NCBI GenBank assembly: GCA_037102815.1
Contig: BTPP01000006.1
Coordinates: forward strand, 3,224,001 to 3,288,000
Length of the DNA: 64,000 bases
Reading direction: 5' to 3'
Source: Neurospora intermedia
Taxonomy: Eukaryota; Ascomycota; Sordariomycetes; Sordariales; Sordariaceae
The position numbers were made by a program, and so were the translations under genes. This document shows positions 23,900-35,200 of the stretch, in pieces (within the stretch, counting starts at the first letter, position 1; the number at the start of each line of letters is the position of its first letter). The notes beneath the pieces were generated by a model. That model did not search any database, was not told the origin of the DNA, and saw nothing but the letters and a program-made list of their open reading frames with translations.

Positions 23900-25640
23900 A
23901 GGAACCTGGACCCCTGTCCAACATATATAAAAGATAAGTATCCCGAAATACCTTAGACTTATAGCGACTTCGATAATATACGCTAAATTGTCTATTATAA
24001 CCTTCGAGAGGGATATAACGATACTCAAACGTTTATTAAGAGACTATACGAGGATTTAAATTTTATATTTAAGTATAAAACTTTCGAAGGGGATAATAAT
24101 AATATACTATACTATACCTTCTAAGTTACTAACCGGCAGCGTCGAATATAATTTAAATTTCTATATACTCTTTTAATTAATGCAATGTATAAGACCAACC
24201 GTTACAACCTTCCTCTTATTTAGGGCGTAGTTCTTACCCTAAAAAAAAACCTTAATACCGGTCTTTTAAACGCTTTTGAACAACGAGAGAGACGATAGGT
24301 TTGGTTTTTTAATAAAGTATATTAGGGAAGCGGCCGATAACTTTGAAATCCCTTACCTAATAGTAACTATTACTAATAGTAACCCCTAATTTACTAATAT
24401 AATTAATTAAACTTTCCCTAATATCTAATAATAATGCTACGTATAGTATATTAATTGTAACGTTATTAATTACCTTAAGAAAGACTAAGTATATAAGTAG
24501 TCTATATTATTACCGTTACTGTTAGAAGAAGAGTAACGCAATAAAGAGGATTTCGAGGAATTGAAGCAGCGCAACGCTAAAATTACTACGACTACTATAA
24601 TTACAACCAGTCTCAATCCCTTACCCGATAAAGTTACTAATATAAAATTAGTACTATTCTTTATATAACAATATATAATTTACTCTTCCAACGTAGCGGA
24701 CTTTAAGTATATATAGTTTATTCTATAACGCTAATTTGCTAAGTAAGAAGATATTGTCTTACAAATTAGGGAATTACTATTACTTTATAAAAGAGAGTAG
24801 GCGGGCTATTATATTCGGTACTACTTTAATTAAGAATAAAGAACGATATCGCTAAACGAGGCTAATAATAGCTCTTTAAAGAATTATAGTCTTTTAATTC
24901 GTAGTGGTTTAATTGAAATATATAAGGTTTACTAGTAATATATTAACTACCGTTATAAAATATATATAAATAAGCTAATAAAGTCGGATACCCGTATATG
25001 TATTAAATAGGTTAACTATAAGTAGATAGGTAAGTACCCGTACAAATTATCTATTTAGGTATTTAATTTTATCGACCGTTAATATTATATATTTAATACA
25101 ATACTACCCTTAAAGCGGTTGAAACTCCTTAGTACCCTTCTTAAACCTTATTCAAAGAGCTTTAGAGCCTAATATAGGCTCCCTTATATTTACGAAATAG
25201 AGGTTCTATTAAAAGAGGGTAAAACAATTTTGGTAATTAAGGACGTATATTATCCCTTCTAGTATTTATATTAATAATATATAAATAATTATTATTTATA
25301 GTCCGGTTACTCCTTATACTAATTTTTATATTAGGATGCGGTAGATAGATACTTTAAATATTAGCCAATTGCTCGAACAATCCCTAAAGGCCGCCTACGT
25401 AAGTAAGGCGGGCCGTTTAATAGTAAACCTATATTCGTAGTACTACTAGTTGGGTTATAATTAAATAAGGTAACCCTAGTTAAAAGAAACCCTAGTTAAA
25501 AGAGTTAAGGGTAAATTATATAACCCTAGTACTATTCGAACTTTAGCGCGCCGTAATTATTCCTAGTACGAGTTAGGTCCTAGTATTAAAAAGATAAATG
25601 CTAGTAACGTTCGTACTCGTACTTAGAGTGAAGTACGTAG
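23900..25640 (+). pseudogene. Decayed coding stretch of unknown family
   Basis: On the plus strand, conceptual translation of roughly 25,120-25,450 gives long protein-like runs such as KEGKTILVIKDVYYPF, interrupted by stops of the TAA/TAG type that RIP produces from glutamine codons. Similar but shorter runs occur from about 23.9 kb. I do not recognise the family; it could be an element gene or a captured host-type gene. It is broken many times and cannot be functional. The limits are approximate. Confidence 0.45.
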
Positions 25641-25930
25641 TTATATCGAAGTGGCTAACGATAATGAGGATAATAAGTTAGGGAGATATTAGGTAGCGAA
25701 GGTACGGGAGTAGAGGGCGAAAGAGGAAGCAACGAGAGAGGAGGCGGCTATTAAAATATTATTAACTTCATCCCTCTCCTCCCTCTCTAACGAACTCTCT
25801 AAGTTAATATTACTCTCGTTAGAATTAGAGCTTTTAAATATAAGTATTTAGAGTAGAGTACCCTCAATACTATAAAAGTATTACCGTATTAAATTAACAC
25901 TATCGGATTTACTTACTTACCTACTAAAAA

Positions 25931-26890
25931 CCAAAATTACACGGCATTTACCAGGGATTTACTGCGTTGACCTACTTCAAGACATGAAAAATCACGATTT
26001 TTACAGCTAAAACGGGATATTTTACATGTCAGCTGTTGGGCTGCAAAAGTGGGTGCATTTAAGTTTTTGGGGGGTGCGGGCAAGTAATCTCATTAAAAGA
26101 GAGAAGGAAAAGGCAATGGCGAATCAAACTGTGGAAGTCGAGCTGTACAGGCTGTAGAAGCATCTGCGGAGGCAACGGTCCCGCTTTCTCCTGTATTGAG
26201 CGGCACCAGTGAGAGGGATACAGTTGCATCAGCATTGTTTTCCTAGGCATAGTGAAGACTGGTCAGCAAAGAAAGGCAGCCATCAGGATATAAAAGTCAA
26301 TGCTAGAGGTAAGAGATCTCCCACGGCAGGGAGGGATTTGCATCCGGTCAGTCCGATCGGAGTGTTGCCCATGGTTTTGGCAAGATCGGGATTCGGGAGT
26401 TTGCGGTTACCAAATCGCAGGCAAGAGGCGGGTTGGTGCGAAGACTTCACGGGATCGCATGACTGAAAGAAGGTTGCAAAGTGCCATGTTGCGGTGCTCT
26501 TGATATGTCTGCATCGGCAACGATGCTGCCACATTTTTCCTGTTTGACACATTGAGGTGCGGTTGGAAAGGTTGAGGTTGGTTCTCGCTTTGGCAAGTTT
26601 CATCCAAGGGATAGGGGATGGTAATGGATCTGGACCCAGGACTTTACTATGAGGTAGAAACATGGTTCACACATCCAGCTTTACAAGGTCTGTACAGAAG
26701 TTGTGTGCAAATGTTCTTCGACAACGATTTGGACTTGTATCTTGCAATCGCTGGAGTTACGAGGTAGAACGGTAGAGAAAATTGAAGGAGACCTGAATTA
26801 GTGGAAAAAATGTATAGAACAGATTGAGAATGAAACACAAAAGAAAAAGGTAAAAAAAGCACGATGAAGAAAACAAAAAAGGCGAAAAAG
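25931..26890. other. Transition zone without supported gene
   Basis: Composition is normal here, with CA and TG back at ordinary levels, yet none of the short open frames looks coding. The zone lies between the RIP boundary and the tRNA gene. Confidence 0.6.
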
Positions 26891-26893
26891 AAT

Positions 26894-26983
26894 GGGGCCA
26901 CCCGGGGATTGAACCCGGGACCTCTCGCAAGAATGCTCAGGATTGAACCCTAAGCGAGAATCATACCACTAGACCAGCGGCCC
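26894..26983 (-). tRNA. tRNA-Pro(AGG) with intron
   Basis: Read on the minus strand from 26,983, the sequence folds as a cloverleaf. The acceptor stem GGGCCGC pairs with GTGGCCC, the anticodon stem CTCGC with GCGAG, and the T arm is CCGGG-TTCAATC-CCCGG. The loop TTAGGG...T places AGG as anticodon, hence proline (read as IGG after modification), and the discriminator base is C73 as is usual for eukaryotic tRNA-Pro. The 90-nt length includes an intron of about 18 nt just after position 37, the canonical site. The 3' CCA is not encoded. It stands alone, about 1 kb inside normal DNA from the RIP boundary. Confidence 0.95.
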
Positions 26984-29615
26984 GTTTGATTGGTTGAATG
27001 CCTGGCCTAAAAGAGGCGCCTATAACATCCGACTTACGGTTATCACCAACCAGTATCACGAAGATTGAGCTTCTGTTGTCGACACTCAAGACACTCGACA
27101 GACACTCGACGATAACTCGTACATAAAAGAACAAAGTTCTTCATCGCTACGCTCACCCCTTGATCTGCATTCACCAAGCAGTGAAAAGCTCAATCAATGC
27201 ACGCTGAGCTGCACTGCGCTGTGCTGAGCTGAGCTGCAATGCGCCTGGTCCCTTCTGCATGCTAAACTTATAGCCAGCGCTTTGAAGCATGATCATGCAT
27301 GGTGCAATTTAAGCAAAGTTCCTCAGTTGATGTTCTTAGGTAGAGCCGGGATATGCGCTCAAGAAGTAGGTGTATACCTACCTAGTAACCAGCTTGATAG
27401 AAGCTGGCGGATTGGGACGTGACCGGGAAATTAACTGGGCAAAAGCATCCTTCTAGTAACCTGAGTTGTCAGGATGGCACAGGCGCATCCAGTCTGCGAC
27501 GCCGGGCGGCGGAAGCTTAGGTTGGTAACCACCGGGCGACCGGGCACGGTTCCGGACCGGATTGGATTGGATTGGGTTGCCTCGGCGACGACGATTCTTC
27601 ACACGGGTTGGTAGGTAATAGTGGTGGTTGTGGTAGCGCGGGTGGTGGCTGGGCTGGGGATGCCCACCGACCCACGTGCCGAATGCTTTGTTGCTTCCTT
27701 GTGGGGTGCATCTGACTTGAATGCAACTAATGCACGTACCTAGAGGTAGCTTACTATCTAAGCGCTGCGCTGCTGCCGTGGCCACAAGCAGGCACCTGGA
27801 TGCACAGACACGAGATTCAGGACTGCCTGCCAGGTGATTTGGGCCGTGCTTGATGTCGCTGTGTCTGATGTGGTCCAGTTCAGGTTGTTCTGTACCTTCC
27901 GCAAGTGAGCGAAAGGCTAAACCACCTCTACCAGATAGATAGGACGGCAAGAACCACGCTCTTTGACCGCCTACCAATGTCTTTTTTAGACGGGCATGCT
28001 TCGCTAATGAGACAGCACTACGCGCCGAACTGGAGACAAGCTGCCCTGGGAAGGGCATCGTGATGTCTGCCGCTCGCGTCTAGTACCGGATTCAGTCCCT
28101 CCTGGAGATTCCGGCACATACGCGGGAGGGTTTCAGACGGGAATGCCTGGGATTTCTTTCACTTTAGCAGCGTCGTCAACCCCATGGTCTTGTTTACACC
28201 CCCTTTCCCCGCAGAAACCATTAACAAGTTCCTGTGGATGTCCAAAGGCTGAAAAGTCAGTCATAGAGAGATGCATCGGTGGTCTCTCCCTCTCCCTGAG
28301 TTCCCTCCTTCCCAGTTCTTCCTTTCATTGCATGTTGCCTTTGAATGTCGTAGAACTCCGGCTGAGACGGACACAACCTTCTCTGGTTCCCTATTCGAAG
28401 ATCTGTAATTAAGAGTTTGTAGATTCTTGATCATCGGTAGACTCTGTAAGCTCGCGAACTGCGAAGCCGAGGCTCTCGACGGACCATAAGTAGAACCCGA
28501 AACTGAGCGAATTTCTGGCATTCTGCTCGCTTGCGGTCGATGCGCCAAGATTCCCACGCCCAAACTTCAAGATTCTCAAGCCTCCAAGTTGGCAATCAAG
28601 GCCCCTGGGAGCTGTAGTCTCGACTACGTTCGGCCTTGGCTGACTTTGACAGCTTGACTCCAACCGCCGAGGCAGAAGTTGCTCCACTTCTCCCTTTCAT
28701 CTTTTCCCCTTTCCTCTGATGCCTCTTCTTCTGAGCTCCCTCCCTTCACGGTTGTCTAACGTATTTGTGGCAATCATTGTGCATCGGGTTGAATGTTTCC
28801 ATGGTCTGCTGGCTGCCGGAGAGCCCCAAAAGGATGGCCCCGTGCAGTGACCCTTGAGCCGATTGACGCCGCGACGGCCACGTGCATGCAGTGGCGGGCT
28901 ATGAGTAGTGGTACGATAGGGAAAAAAACAAAAATAACAGCAAATGGCACTAGTGAAAGGCGATAGCGCTTCCAACACCCAACATCCGTCCGGTCGTCAA
29001 TTTCCTTGATGATCGTGGATTCATAACTTCGGCATGAGACGAAAACTTCAGTAGTGCGACTTCCGCACTGCGGTATATACAGCAGCAGCTGCTGGTAGCT
29101 CGGAACAAGAAAAAGTACACGTACAGGTAGGAAATAAGAGAGCTGGTAGGAACCGACAATCCGATCAGGGAAGGGACATACATATTGATTTGGGACAATG
29201 CGGATGAGAAATCGAGCGGCCAACGAAATTTATCAGCGTCAATGTATGGGCATGTACAATTGACAAATGGGACGCACTGGAACCCAGGCCTCGGTACCGC
29301 CCGATGTCCGCCTCGATGCATCGGGAGGCGGGTGTTTTAGGGTTGGCTGACTGCCGACTGGAATGTGTTTGCTCATTGGTCTTGGGTTCGGTGTCGGAAG
29401 CTACCATCCCCGTGTGGGAATCGGGCTGGCACCTTCTGGTTCGACATGTGATCTCTCCATCCCTCTCCAAGTTTGAGAGCAGATGGAAAGGGCATTGTGT
29501 AGATGCGTGCATATACTTAAATGAGTCTCCCCGCGTCATCGGTTCCCATTAGCTGTGTTTCCCGAATCACAACATTTTGGTTAAACAACACCGGACAGCC
29601 CAAACCAATTACAGT
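26984..29615. other. Intergenic region, no supported gene
   Basis: About 2.6 kb between the tRNA and the monooxygenase. Several overlapping open frames up to about 200 codons exist on both strands, but none shows a domain, a signal peptide or consistent intron signals. A CTGAGCTG-rich stretch occurs near 27,200-27,240 and CCTACCTAG-type repeats near 27,370. I found nothing else to annotate. Confidence 0.55.
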
Positions 29616-31222
29616 ATGCCCTACATCACGGAAGGCGAAGCCAAACCCATTGGTTCATATCCGGACTCAGGAATCGATGTTCTTATCGTGGGAACCGGCC
29701 TAGCTGGCCTAACGGCTGCGATTGAGTGCCGTCGCAAAGGTCATACGGTCCGAATCCTGGAGAAATGCCCAGACATCAACACCCAAGGTGAGTGTGTTTT
29801 CCGAACATCATCTACGTCTCCAAAGCCAATGTCAGCTAACGCATGCTTGGTCAGGGGATATGTACTTCATGGGTCTGTCTGCCACCAAATTCTTCAAACA
29901 CTGGCCTGAGATGGCGAAGGAGTATGACGAGATATCTCTCCACAATTCCTGGCTTGCTACCTACAAGCACGACGGAGAGTTGGTGATTCCTCCCCTCAAA
30001 GTTGCTGAACGACTCCGGGAGGCTGGACTTGATCCCGGCACTCCCCCTGGGCTCTTTCAAATGCGCCCGCTTGTTTACCGGATGTATATTCGTCAGGTGG
30101 GCCGACTCGGCATTCCCATCACATTCAACAAGAAGGTTGTCGACTATTATGAGGACTTGAATCGCGAAGTGGCCGGGGTCATCACTGAGGACGGCGAAAA
30201 ATACGAAGCGCATGTCGTAATTGCGGCCGATGGCGTCGGGTCAAAGGCGCAAAAGCTGGTCGGAGGTCAGGTCAGGGCCATGAAGTCTGGCCGAGCCATG
30301 TGGCGCGCGGCATTTGACATTAGGTACCTGGACCAGAAGCCCGAGCTCAAGAAGTTCTTTAGTATGCACATTCCAGAGGGCGGTGGAAAGCCAGAACCCA
30401 TTGTCCGTACCTGGCTTGGGTAAGTGGTGCTACCCATGCAATGTTAGTGTGGCGAAAACTGACGTTGGAAACAGACCGGGAACTTATGCCATGCAACTTA
30501 CTCGCCCAGACACGGTTATCTGGATCATGAACCACGATGTTACGGGTTCCGAGAAGGAGTCTTGGACACACACGGTCGAGTCGGACGAGGTGTTGAGGAA
30601 CATGGACAACAAAGTGCCCACGCCTTGGGCGCCCGAGCTCAAGGAGCTGATCAAGCTTACTCCACCCAAGACCATCATTAACTTTGAGCTCTTTTGGCGC
30701 AATCCTCAACCCAAATGGGCATCTCCGGGCGGCCGTGTTGTCAACATTGGTGACGCCGCCCACTCGTTCTTGCCAGCTTCGGGAAATGGGGCGACGCAAG
30801 CAATCGAAGATGCCGTCAGCCTGGCGTCGTGTCTCCAGATCGGCGGACGGGATAATATTCCACAGTCGGTTCGTGCTCACGTGAGGATGCGCTTCATTCG
30901 CAACGCGTGCGCTCAGAAGCTGGGCTTCTTCAACGCCGAACTGCTGCAAGACACCGACTGGAAGAATGCGAAGGTGGATTATCGCAACGCCCAGCCTAGG
31001 ATGCCCAGATGGGTCTGGCAGCACGATCCGGAGAAGTATGCGTACGAGGTTTACGACCAGGTGGTTTTGAACATGAAGAGGGGCATTCCGTTCAATCTGG
31101 ACTTTGAAGTGCCGCCCAACTATCCGCCGGGGTACAAGTACGAGCCGTGGAAGATCGAAGACATCATGGAGGCGTTGCGCGCGGGGAAAAAGGTCGAGCT
31201 GGGTGCTGGAGACTGGAGTTGA
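29616..31222 (+). CDS. FAD-dependent monooxygenase (salicylate hydroxylase-like)
   Basis: Three exons, 29,616-29,787, 29,855-30,419 and 30,475-31,222, give 494 residues. Both introns have GTGAGT/GTAAGT donors and CAG acceptors, and the first has a GCTAAC branch point. Family motifs of group A flavoprotein hydroxylases are all present: the FAD-binding GTGLAG (residues 26-31) after a beta strand, the ADGVGSK block (about 182-188) and [15 protein letters not shown] (from about 338), with the following helix [11 protein letters not shown]. Such enzymes hydroxylate aromatic or polyketide-like substrates with NAD(P)H and O2, and the substrate here cannot be read from sequence. Length is near the family norm, slightly long at the C-terminus. 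The ATG at 29,616 was chosen; an in-frame TTG upstream is not a plausible start. No biosynthetic core gene is beside it, so a catabolic role is as likely as a metabolite pathway. Confidence 0.92.
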
Positions 31223-31701
31223 GTTAGTCAAGGGGAGTCAATATCACCATGTGGTCATCTGATACATACCTGGTTTCGTTTGATTGGAATATTGTTGTCA
31301 GTGGACATTTGTTGCTGTTACGCTGGCTATTGTTTTTGGTTGTGACGAGTGGCACATGAGTAGTTGCGGGTATTTGCAAAGGAGGATGCCCGGTTGGCCT
31401 TGTGCTTGGGGGAAGTATTCATTGGGTGCAGACTGGAGAGTGAAGGTACTGCCTGGCTGGAATAATTTGGGACAGAGACCGGCAGATAATGCAAGTCAAA
31501 CTCTTCCTTCCCTCAGCAGCATTGACTGTGGGTCACTTTGGCTTGTTTCGGTCGTGATATCTGAGCAGTTCCTTCCCCAACCTAGCTGTCGCAATTCAGA
31601 TTCTTCATATCCGACCATCCGCCGTTCGATCCCGACCAAGCAGTTGCTTTCCATAAGTTACAAATTCATTACATATCATGTTTCCATCACCGTCCCTTGG
31701 C
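31223..31701. other. Intergenic, convergent gene ends
   Basis: Space between the stop codons of the monooxygenase (plus) and the small secreted protein (minus). It should carry the two 3' ends; no further feature seen. Confidence 0.6.
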
Positions 31702-32271
31702 CTACTCCGGCACCACCACCACCACCGGAGTGTCCTCCTCCTTCAAGACGGCCCTGTTCCCAATTGCTTTGGGAGTCACGCGGACTGGAGTAGACTCGGG
31801 CCTCAAATTGGCGTAGCAGAAACCACTGGCGGCGCACATGAAGAAGAGGTCACGGTCAACTCCGCTATTGAGAGTGACGGAGCCGACGTAAAGATTACCG
31901 TCGTTGGTCATGCGCGTGAAGCGGAGGCTGAAGTTGCTGATAGAAGATCTCTTCGAGTCCGGGTCTGCTCGCAAGACTTCGAATTCCCACAATCCATCTT
32001 CTACCGGCGTGCATTCGAGCGCTATGTCGTATGGCGTTTCGCCCTTGGTTAGGCCGTCCCATTCAATGTTGCAGTTTGCTGTGGTATTGGTGGCGCTGTT
32101 CGGGTCGGTGATGGTGGTCTTGATGTAGCTGATGGTGCTGCTGCCAGGTCGACCGGATGGGGAATAAGTGTCAACTTGTACGATTTCCCAGGGTGCCATC
32201 AGTGCTAGAGCGGCCACAAAGGTGCTTGTTGTGAGGAACAAGATCCCAAGGAGAGCCGGCGGTCGCAGCAT
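31702..32271 (-). CDS. Small secreted protein, 189 aa, unknown function
   Basis: A single-exon frame starting at the ATG at 32,271. Residues 1 to about 25 form a hydrophobic signal peptide (LLGILFLTTSTFVAALA). The mature protein has four cysteines, in the contexts NCNIEW, LECTPV, FMCAAS and GFCYAN, spaced as for two disulfides, several NxT/S glycosylation sites, and alternating hydrophobic strands suggesting a beta-rich fold. It ends in a short valine run. I do not recognise a named family. Size, secretion and cysteine content fit the loose class of fungal small secreted or effector-like proteins, which is an inference from form only. It converges with the monooxygenase gene. Confidence 0.75.
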   Translation of the reverse strand: MLRPPALLGILFLTTSTFVAALALMAPWEIVQVDTYSPSGRPGSSTISYIKTTITDPNSATNTTANCNIEWDGLTKGETPYDIALECTPVEDGLWEFEVLRADPDSKRSSISNFSLRFTRMTNDGNLYVGSVTLNSGVDRDLFFMCAASGFCYANLRPESTPVRVTPKAIGNRAVLKEEDTPVVVVVPE

Positions 32272-35200
32272 GATGGTGGAGGGTCAAGAGAAGCGGTTAG
32301 GTGTTGGAGTGTTGGATATTGGGTGGCAGAAGTCGTCGAATGAATTGAAGGAGACAGAGCGGATGTCCTATACTAAACTGCAGTCTCTCATGATGGACTC
32401 GTATATCGAGTATCGCCAAGGTTCTTGGCGAAAACATGGCGTTTGTGGCAAACTTGAAGTTGGAGGAACAAGTAAAAGGGAAGTTGCATCAAGGGAGTAC
32501 AGTGGGTTTCATTGTCCCACCAAATCCGGGGGTCGTCAAAGCTTTCTTTACCCTGAAGGAGCCATAAACCCGGGGTCCGGTGTGATGTCGGGTATCACTC
32601 GTAGCAGTTTAGGTTTCGGTATTGAGCCGATAGGTACTTTATCCGTAGATTGTCATGGTACACAAAGAAATGGAGGTCTACAACTGTAAGTATGTTACTT
32701 GCCTAGGTACCTTTATTTTGCCCTATTCGGTACCAGCGTAACGGCATCGCTGTACTTTATAATATATTGACGGAGACATTGGTGCGATTCTTTTGCAAGT
32801 TGCGCTCGGGGCATAGTATTTCTCCGATGACCTGGGGAGAAATGGTTATTTGGGCGAGTGTCCTTTGGGGATTATCGCCGAGGACGACGGACACTGGAAA
32901 TGGAGGGCGGGAAGGTCGTATCCACGTTGATTGACTTGCTGATGGAATTTTTGGTAGTTTGTTCGATGAGCGTTGGGTTGGCTTCTAGTACCGAATGTGA
33001 TCATATTGAGGACTTGGAAGATGGGGATTGCTTCGTTTCTTGATTTCCTCATGTTTTGTTTCGACTTGTTGCTGATGCTTGTCTCTGCATTTTCGTTGTT
33101 ACATGCTTTTGTATGGTAACCGTATCGTACTCGGAGTGGTGGGCATCACGTAACATAAGTAAGACAAGTGAATGTTACGTAACTGGCGCAGGTGAGGCAA
33201 ACCAAACCCAACACCCACGAACCAACGTAAATTTGGGGTTTATCTACCATTCAATGAAGCTTATTTGATTCTTTCGTCGTTGTATCGTAAGAGCAGATGG
33301 ACGAGGCACCACATCCGCCTGAATCGTCTGTGGAAATTTTGAGGTTGTATGCAGGCATTCGTGCCTGCCGTGGGATGGTCATCACATCTCAATGTGCTGC
33401 CGCTATCGGACGCTTCCACCATGGCTTAGGTTCTTCTCTCTTTGGCAGCTATGAGCACGAGTAGAGGTAGTTGTGTTGCCCAATTGTGTGCGATTGACCA
33501 ATGGTGAAGGGCAGCCGTCGCAATCGAGGCAGGCATCACCTACACTATCGCCCCTCGCTGATCCAAGTTCACACAAGCCTCTTGTTCCCTTTGACAAATT
33601 CCTGCCAGGGAGAATTCACCACTGTCTTTCTTGCTCGCTCACCGGAGAAGGTGATCCTGATTTCGTGGGGTTGGACCAGGCCGACAGCGCACTTACCTGA
33701 AAAATACCATCCAAGGTCATTTCCCCATGTCCTTTCTGACTTCTTGTTGGGCGTCCCCAGAATGCTGAGGGTTCTCGCCAATCCAGAAAGCCGGCTGACT
33801 TCAATGCTTCGCCTCCATCCAAGCAAACGATTACTTCCATCTCCCCTTGTCGAGCCTACACAACCGCCCCACGGACACGAGCTCTGACCCCAAAGACCGG
33901 CCCTCGAGCGACGACGCAGTCAAATACACGACTTTCAGACAGACGTCTTTGGTCAAAGACCCCGAAAGATCTGAACCAATAGCGGATACTCGGTATCTCG
34001 TCTTTGTTGCAATTTGGTGCTGTGTGGAAGTCGGTGTTCTTGATCCTCCCCCACCGTATAACTTTGCAACGTGAGAGAGATGATGTCATGACTGAAAGCA
34101 AAAATCGAAGCAGACCGTTGCTAACACACCAGCAACGGCAACAATGAGCAGACCGCCCTGCGTTCGATCCTGATGCGTGCATCGACATCTTTCTAGCCCG
34201 ACGACAGACCATCTGACGATTTCCCCGTGTTTCAAAGAGTGAACATCGGTGTCGAATGGAAGCACCACAACCTCAACGCCTCAAGAGATGGAACTCCAGC
34301 AGAGGGACAAATGGGAAGACAAAGCTTCAACAACGGATGGAAGCCTATGACGGACTTACCAACACTGCCATTGGCCCCCTTTCCACTGGAGTCAGATCTT
34401 GCGGCTGGTTGGAGCAGACATGGTTCTTGCCCTCCTTCTGCTAACCACACGATGAAGAGTTTGGGCTCCTTGGGCGTCCGAAGTCGAAGCCCGATCCTCA
34501 GCTTTCGACAAAGTTTCTCAAGTTTTCGGCGTCGATCCCCTCCCCTTCTAAAATTCCACACTCGACTGCGAGCTTGGTTGTATCGATTGCCTGACCCAGT
34601 TCTGCTCCCTGCTCCTCTACCATTGAGTTGGAGACTGTTCTGATCCTCTCTTCCTAGCCATAAAGGTTATCCTGATATTTTCTCCATTGCACATCGAATG
34701 TCGACAAGATCCTCGACCACACCATTGCCCAGTGTTACACCAAGATTGAGCAAGGGCATGCCCAAGGTTCGGCATAATCTCCATTCAGCAATAACCACCC
34801 GCATGGGTTGCGTGTCGGGGTGATTTGATTCGACGACCGAGATATCAAAACAAGGATGAAGTCAAGCGCACTTCGAAACCCTTGCCGAGGCAATCGCTGC
34901 GGCATTTATCAGCCACGTGTGGGCAGGCACCAGAAGCATGCTGACAGTCCGCTGCTGCCAGCCCATGGAAGCATCCCGCCTAAAGCGGAAGTTCGACTCC
35001 AGGCGTTCATTGTCCTCCTTGAGCGATGGTTGGCCTATTGATTGTTAACAAAGGTTCGAACCATTGGAAGCACTTACCATGAGGTAGGCCGAATTCCTCA
35101 TAGCCTTTTTTTTTTTCGTTGAAGCGCGCCAGTCATGGTGATACCAGAGGACGAGAAAGTGCCGGATTCCTGTTTGGAGATCTGCCATATGAGAACTGAT

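Larger units (their letters stand above)
1..25930. other. RIP-degraded TA-rich compartment
   Basis: Across this block TA, AT and AA steps dominate, CA and its complement TG are nearly missing, and CG is still common. That pattern is the known signature of repeat-induced point mutation, which converts CpA to TpA in duplicated DNA of ascomycetes; CpG-methylation decay would instead remove CG. Open frames are all short and none looks like an intact gene. The change to balanced DNA with normal CA/TG content happens within a few dozen bases near 25,930. Islands that keep CA and TG (about 1,620-1,700, 2,170-2,440, 12,090-12,340, 19,090-19,250 and 23,790-23,930) are short, several of them LTR-like. 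RIP is inferred from composition seen by eye, not from a calculated index. Confidence 0.93.

Noticed and set aside
23798-24028. 76-codon minus-strand frame
   Set aside because: Lies in RIP-degraded DNA at a less mutated island; no recognisable protein feature.
30359-31231. 290-codon minus-strand frame
   Set aside because: Antisense to exon 3 of the monooxygenase, whose domain motifs are on the plus strand.
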